Assembly (NCBI GenBank): GCA_002455915.1
Contig: DKLU01000064.1
Location: 431-6,084, forward strand
DNA from: Chryseobacterium sp. UBA6632
GTDB taxonomy: Bacteria > Bacteroidota > Bacteroidia > Flavobacteriales > Weeksellaceae
Reading direction: 5' to 3'
DNA: 5,654 bases
Shown here: positions 4,874-5,654 of the stretch, in pieces
Layout: each line of letters opens with the position of its first letter
Numbering within the stretch: the first letter of the stretch is position 1
Position numbers and translations under genes: made by a program
The notes under the pieces: generated by a model
What the model was told of the DNA's origin: nothing
The model's database searches: none
What the model saw: only the letters and a program-made list of their open reading frames with translations

Positions 4874-5654
4874 ATATCATAATAATAATAATACTTTTTT
4901 TGTTACAGTCTTGTAATGGAGATGCGCAGAAAAAGGAGTTCAATAAAAAGAGCGAGATTGATTATCAATATTCTATTCGATTAAATGATGATAAATTAAT
5001 TATTAAATCTGCTGATTCTGCAATAATTTATAATAAAGATAATTTAATTGTAAATGCAGATTTACTCAATACTAATTTTTACAAAGGTATTTCTAAAAAT
5101 GATTTTTTTCTCGTTTATCAAAATAATGCAAGTGCTAATAAAACACAGAGTGCTTATCATTTATTTGTTGATAAAAAAGATTTATTTTTAATAAGTAAAG
5201 AACAAGTTGATTTCAATAGTGATGGTATTTTCATTTCTAAAAACTATATGATACCTATTAAAGTTACAGATATGAATTATGAAACAATGGATGAAAAAAT
5301 CACTTTCACAAGTGGTTTAAATTCAGTTGTCTCAAACAATAAATTGAAAAATAATATTTTTTTTAACAATAAAATTGCTTTTGAGTTAACATTCAACTCC
5401 AAAGCGGATGATTTTTTCACAAATTATCCTGTAAATACATTTAAAATAGGAACTATCAATTTACTCAATATAAAGAATAGCAATGATATTGCATATTATT
5501 TGGAAGAAGCTCATATTTATGAGGAATCTATTTTTATTTTGAATAGTATAATACAAAAAGATCCAACTCGAATTGTTGCCTATCTCAACCTTGGAGATAG
5601 CTATTGGGAAACTGGAGATAAATTAAAAGCAAAAGAAAACTATAAAAAGTACAT
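4861..5654 (+). CDS. TPR-containing lipoprotein, candidate immunity protein (partial, runs off right edge)
   Basis: An open frame of 264 codons to the window end, with no stop reached. It begins with a lipoprotein signal: short n-region, six Ile in a row, then LFLLQSC with Cys18 as the lipidated residue, followed by NGDAQKK. The mature part is rich in Asn, Lys, Asp and short beta strands, without a family I recognise. At about 210-264 is a TPR-like helical region: the last repeat matches the consensus well (L244, G245, Y248, G252, A257, Y261) after a Pro235 that closes a preceding repeat-like helix pair. The ATG overlaps the hydrolase stop by 13 nt, suggesting coupled translation; an in-frame ATG at 4843 would add MFKNKK and a more basic n-region and cannot be excluded. 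GC is about 24% (hand count), the lowest in the window. Its place right after a cell-wall hydrolase gene and its envelope location fit an immunity protein; another lipoprotein role is possible. Confidence 0.85.
   Translation, partial: MQRLNIIIIIILFLLQSCNGDAQKKEFNKKSEIDYQYSIRLNDDKLIIKSADSAIIYNKDNLIVNADLLNTNFYKGISKNDFFLVYQNNASANKTQSAYHLFVDKKDLFLISKEQVDFNSDGIFISKNYMIPIKVTDMNYETMDEKITFTSGLNSVVSNNKLKNNIFFNNKIAFELTFNSKADDFFTNYPVNTFKIGTINLLNIKNSNDIAYYLEEAHIYEESIFILNSIIQKDPTRIVAYLNLGDSYWETGDKLKAKENYKKY

Noticed and set aside
4689..4943. Minus-strand frame spanning the hydrolase end and the lipoprotein start
   Set aside because: The Ile/Phe/Leu-rich translation mirrors AT-rich coding sequence; two plus-strand genes explain the region.
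1..5654. CRISPR arrays, insertion sequences, riboswitches
   Set aside because: No regularly spaced repeats, transposase-like products or recognisable aptamer folds were seen.

Overview
The window looks like a chromosome of the Flavobacteriia, most likely Chryseobacterium or a close relative. The evidence is an AT-rich sequence, promoters of the Bacteroidetes type (TTG, then TAnnTTTG), A/T-rich start contexts without clear Shine-Dalgarno sites, a tRNA gene without an encoded CCA end, and the gene content. The genus is inferred from protein style, not from a search.

Left part (1-1584): core housekeeping genes. On the minus strand, rbfA (30S maturation) is followed after 3 nt by the first 189 codons of a LolC/LolE/FtsX-type ABC permease that runs off the left edge. 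A 90-bp divergent intergenic region separates rbfA from a plus-strand methylmalonyl-CoA epimerase gene. Next comes a tRNA gene with anticodon CAT, with its own promoter upstream and a strong intrinsic terminator downstream. By rough hand count, GC here is about 35-40%.

Right part (1585-5654): an accessory four-gene operon starting about 180 bp after the tRNA gene. It has a Bacteroidetes promoter at 1706-1739 that overlaps a perfect 12-bp inverted repeat, a possible operator. The genes are packed tightly (gaps of 5 and 3 nt, then an overlap of 13 nt). In order they are: a 301-residue protein of unknown function; a LysM plus coiled-coil plus PAAR-like (DUF4280-type) protein; a 482-residue protein with two beta-rich N-terminal regions, a charged Cys-containing linker and a C-terminal GH19/lysozyme-like peptidoglycan hydrolase domain without a Sec signal; and a very AT-rich (about 24% GC) lipoprotein with a C-terminal TPR, cut by the right edge.

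Working model (inference): this is an effector-immunity cassette of a contractile injection system, most plausibly the Bacteroidetes T6SS(iii). The PAAR-like protein would tip the spike and carry the cell-wall hydrolase, the unknown first protein could be an adaptor or chaperone, and the envelope lipoprotein would protect the producer. No structural T6SS gene lies in the window, so the delivery machine is not shown. GC falls stepwise from delivery part (about 35%) to toxin domain (about 29%) to lipoprotein (about 24%), as expected for exchangeable toxin ends.
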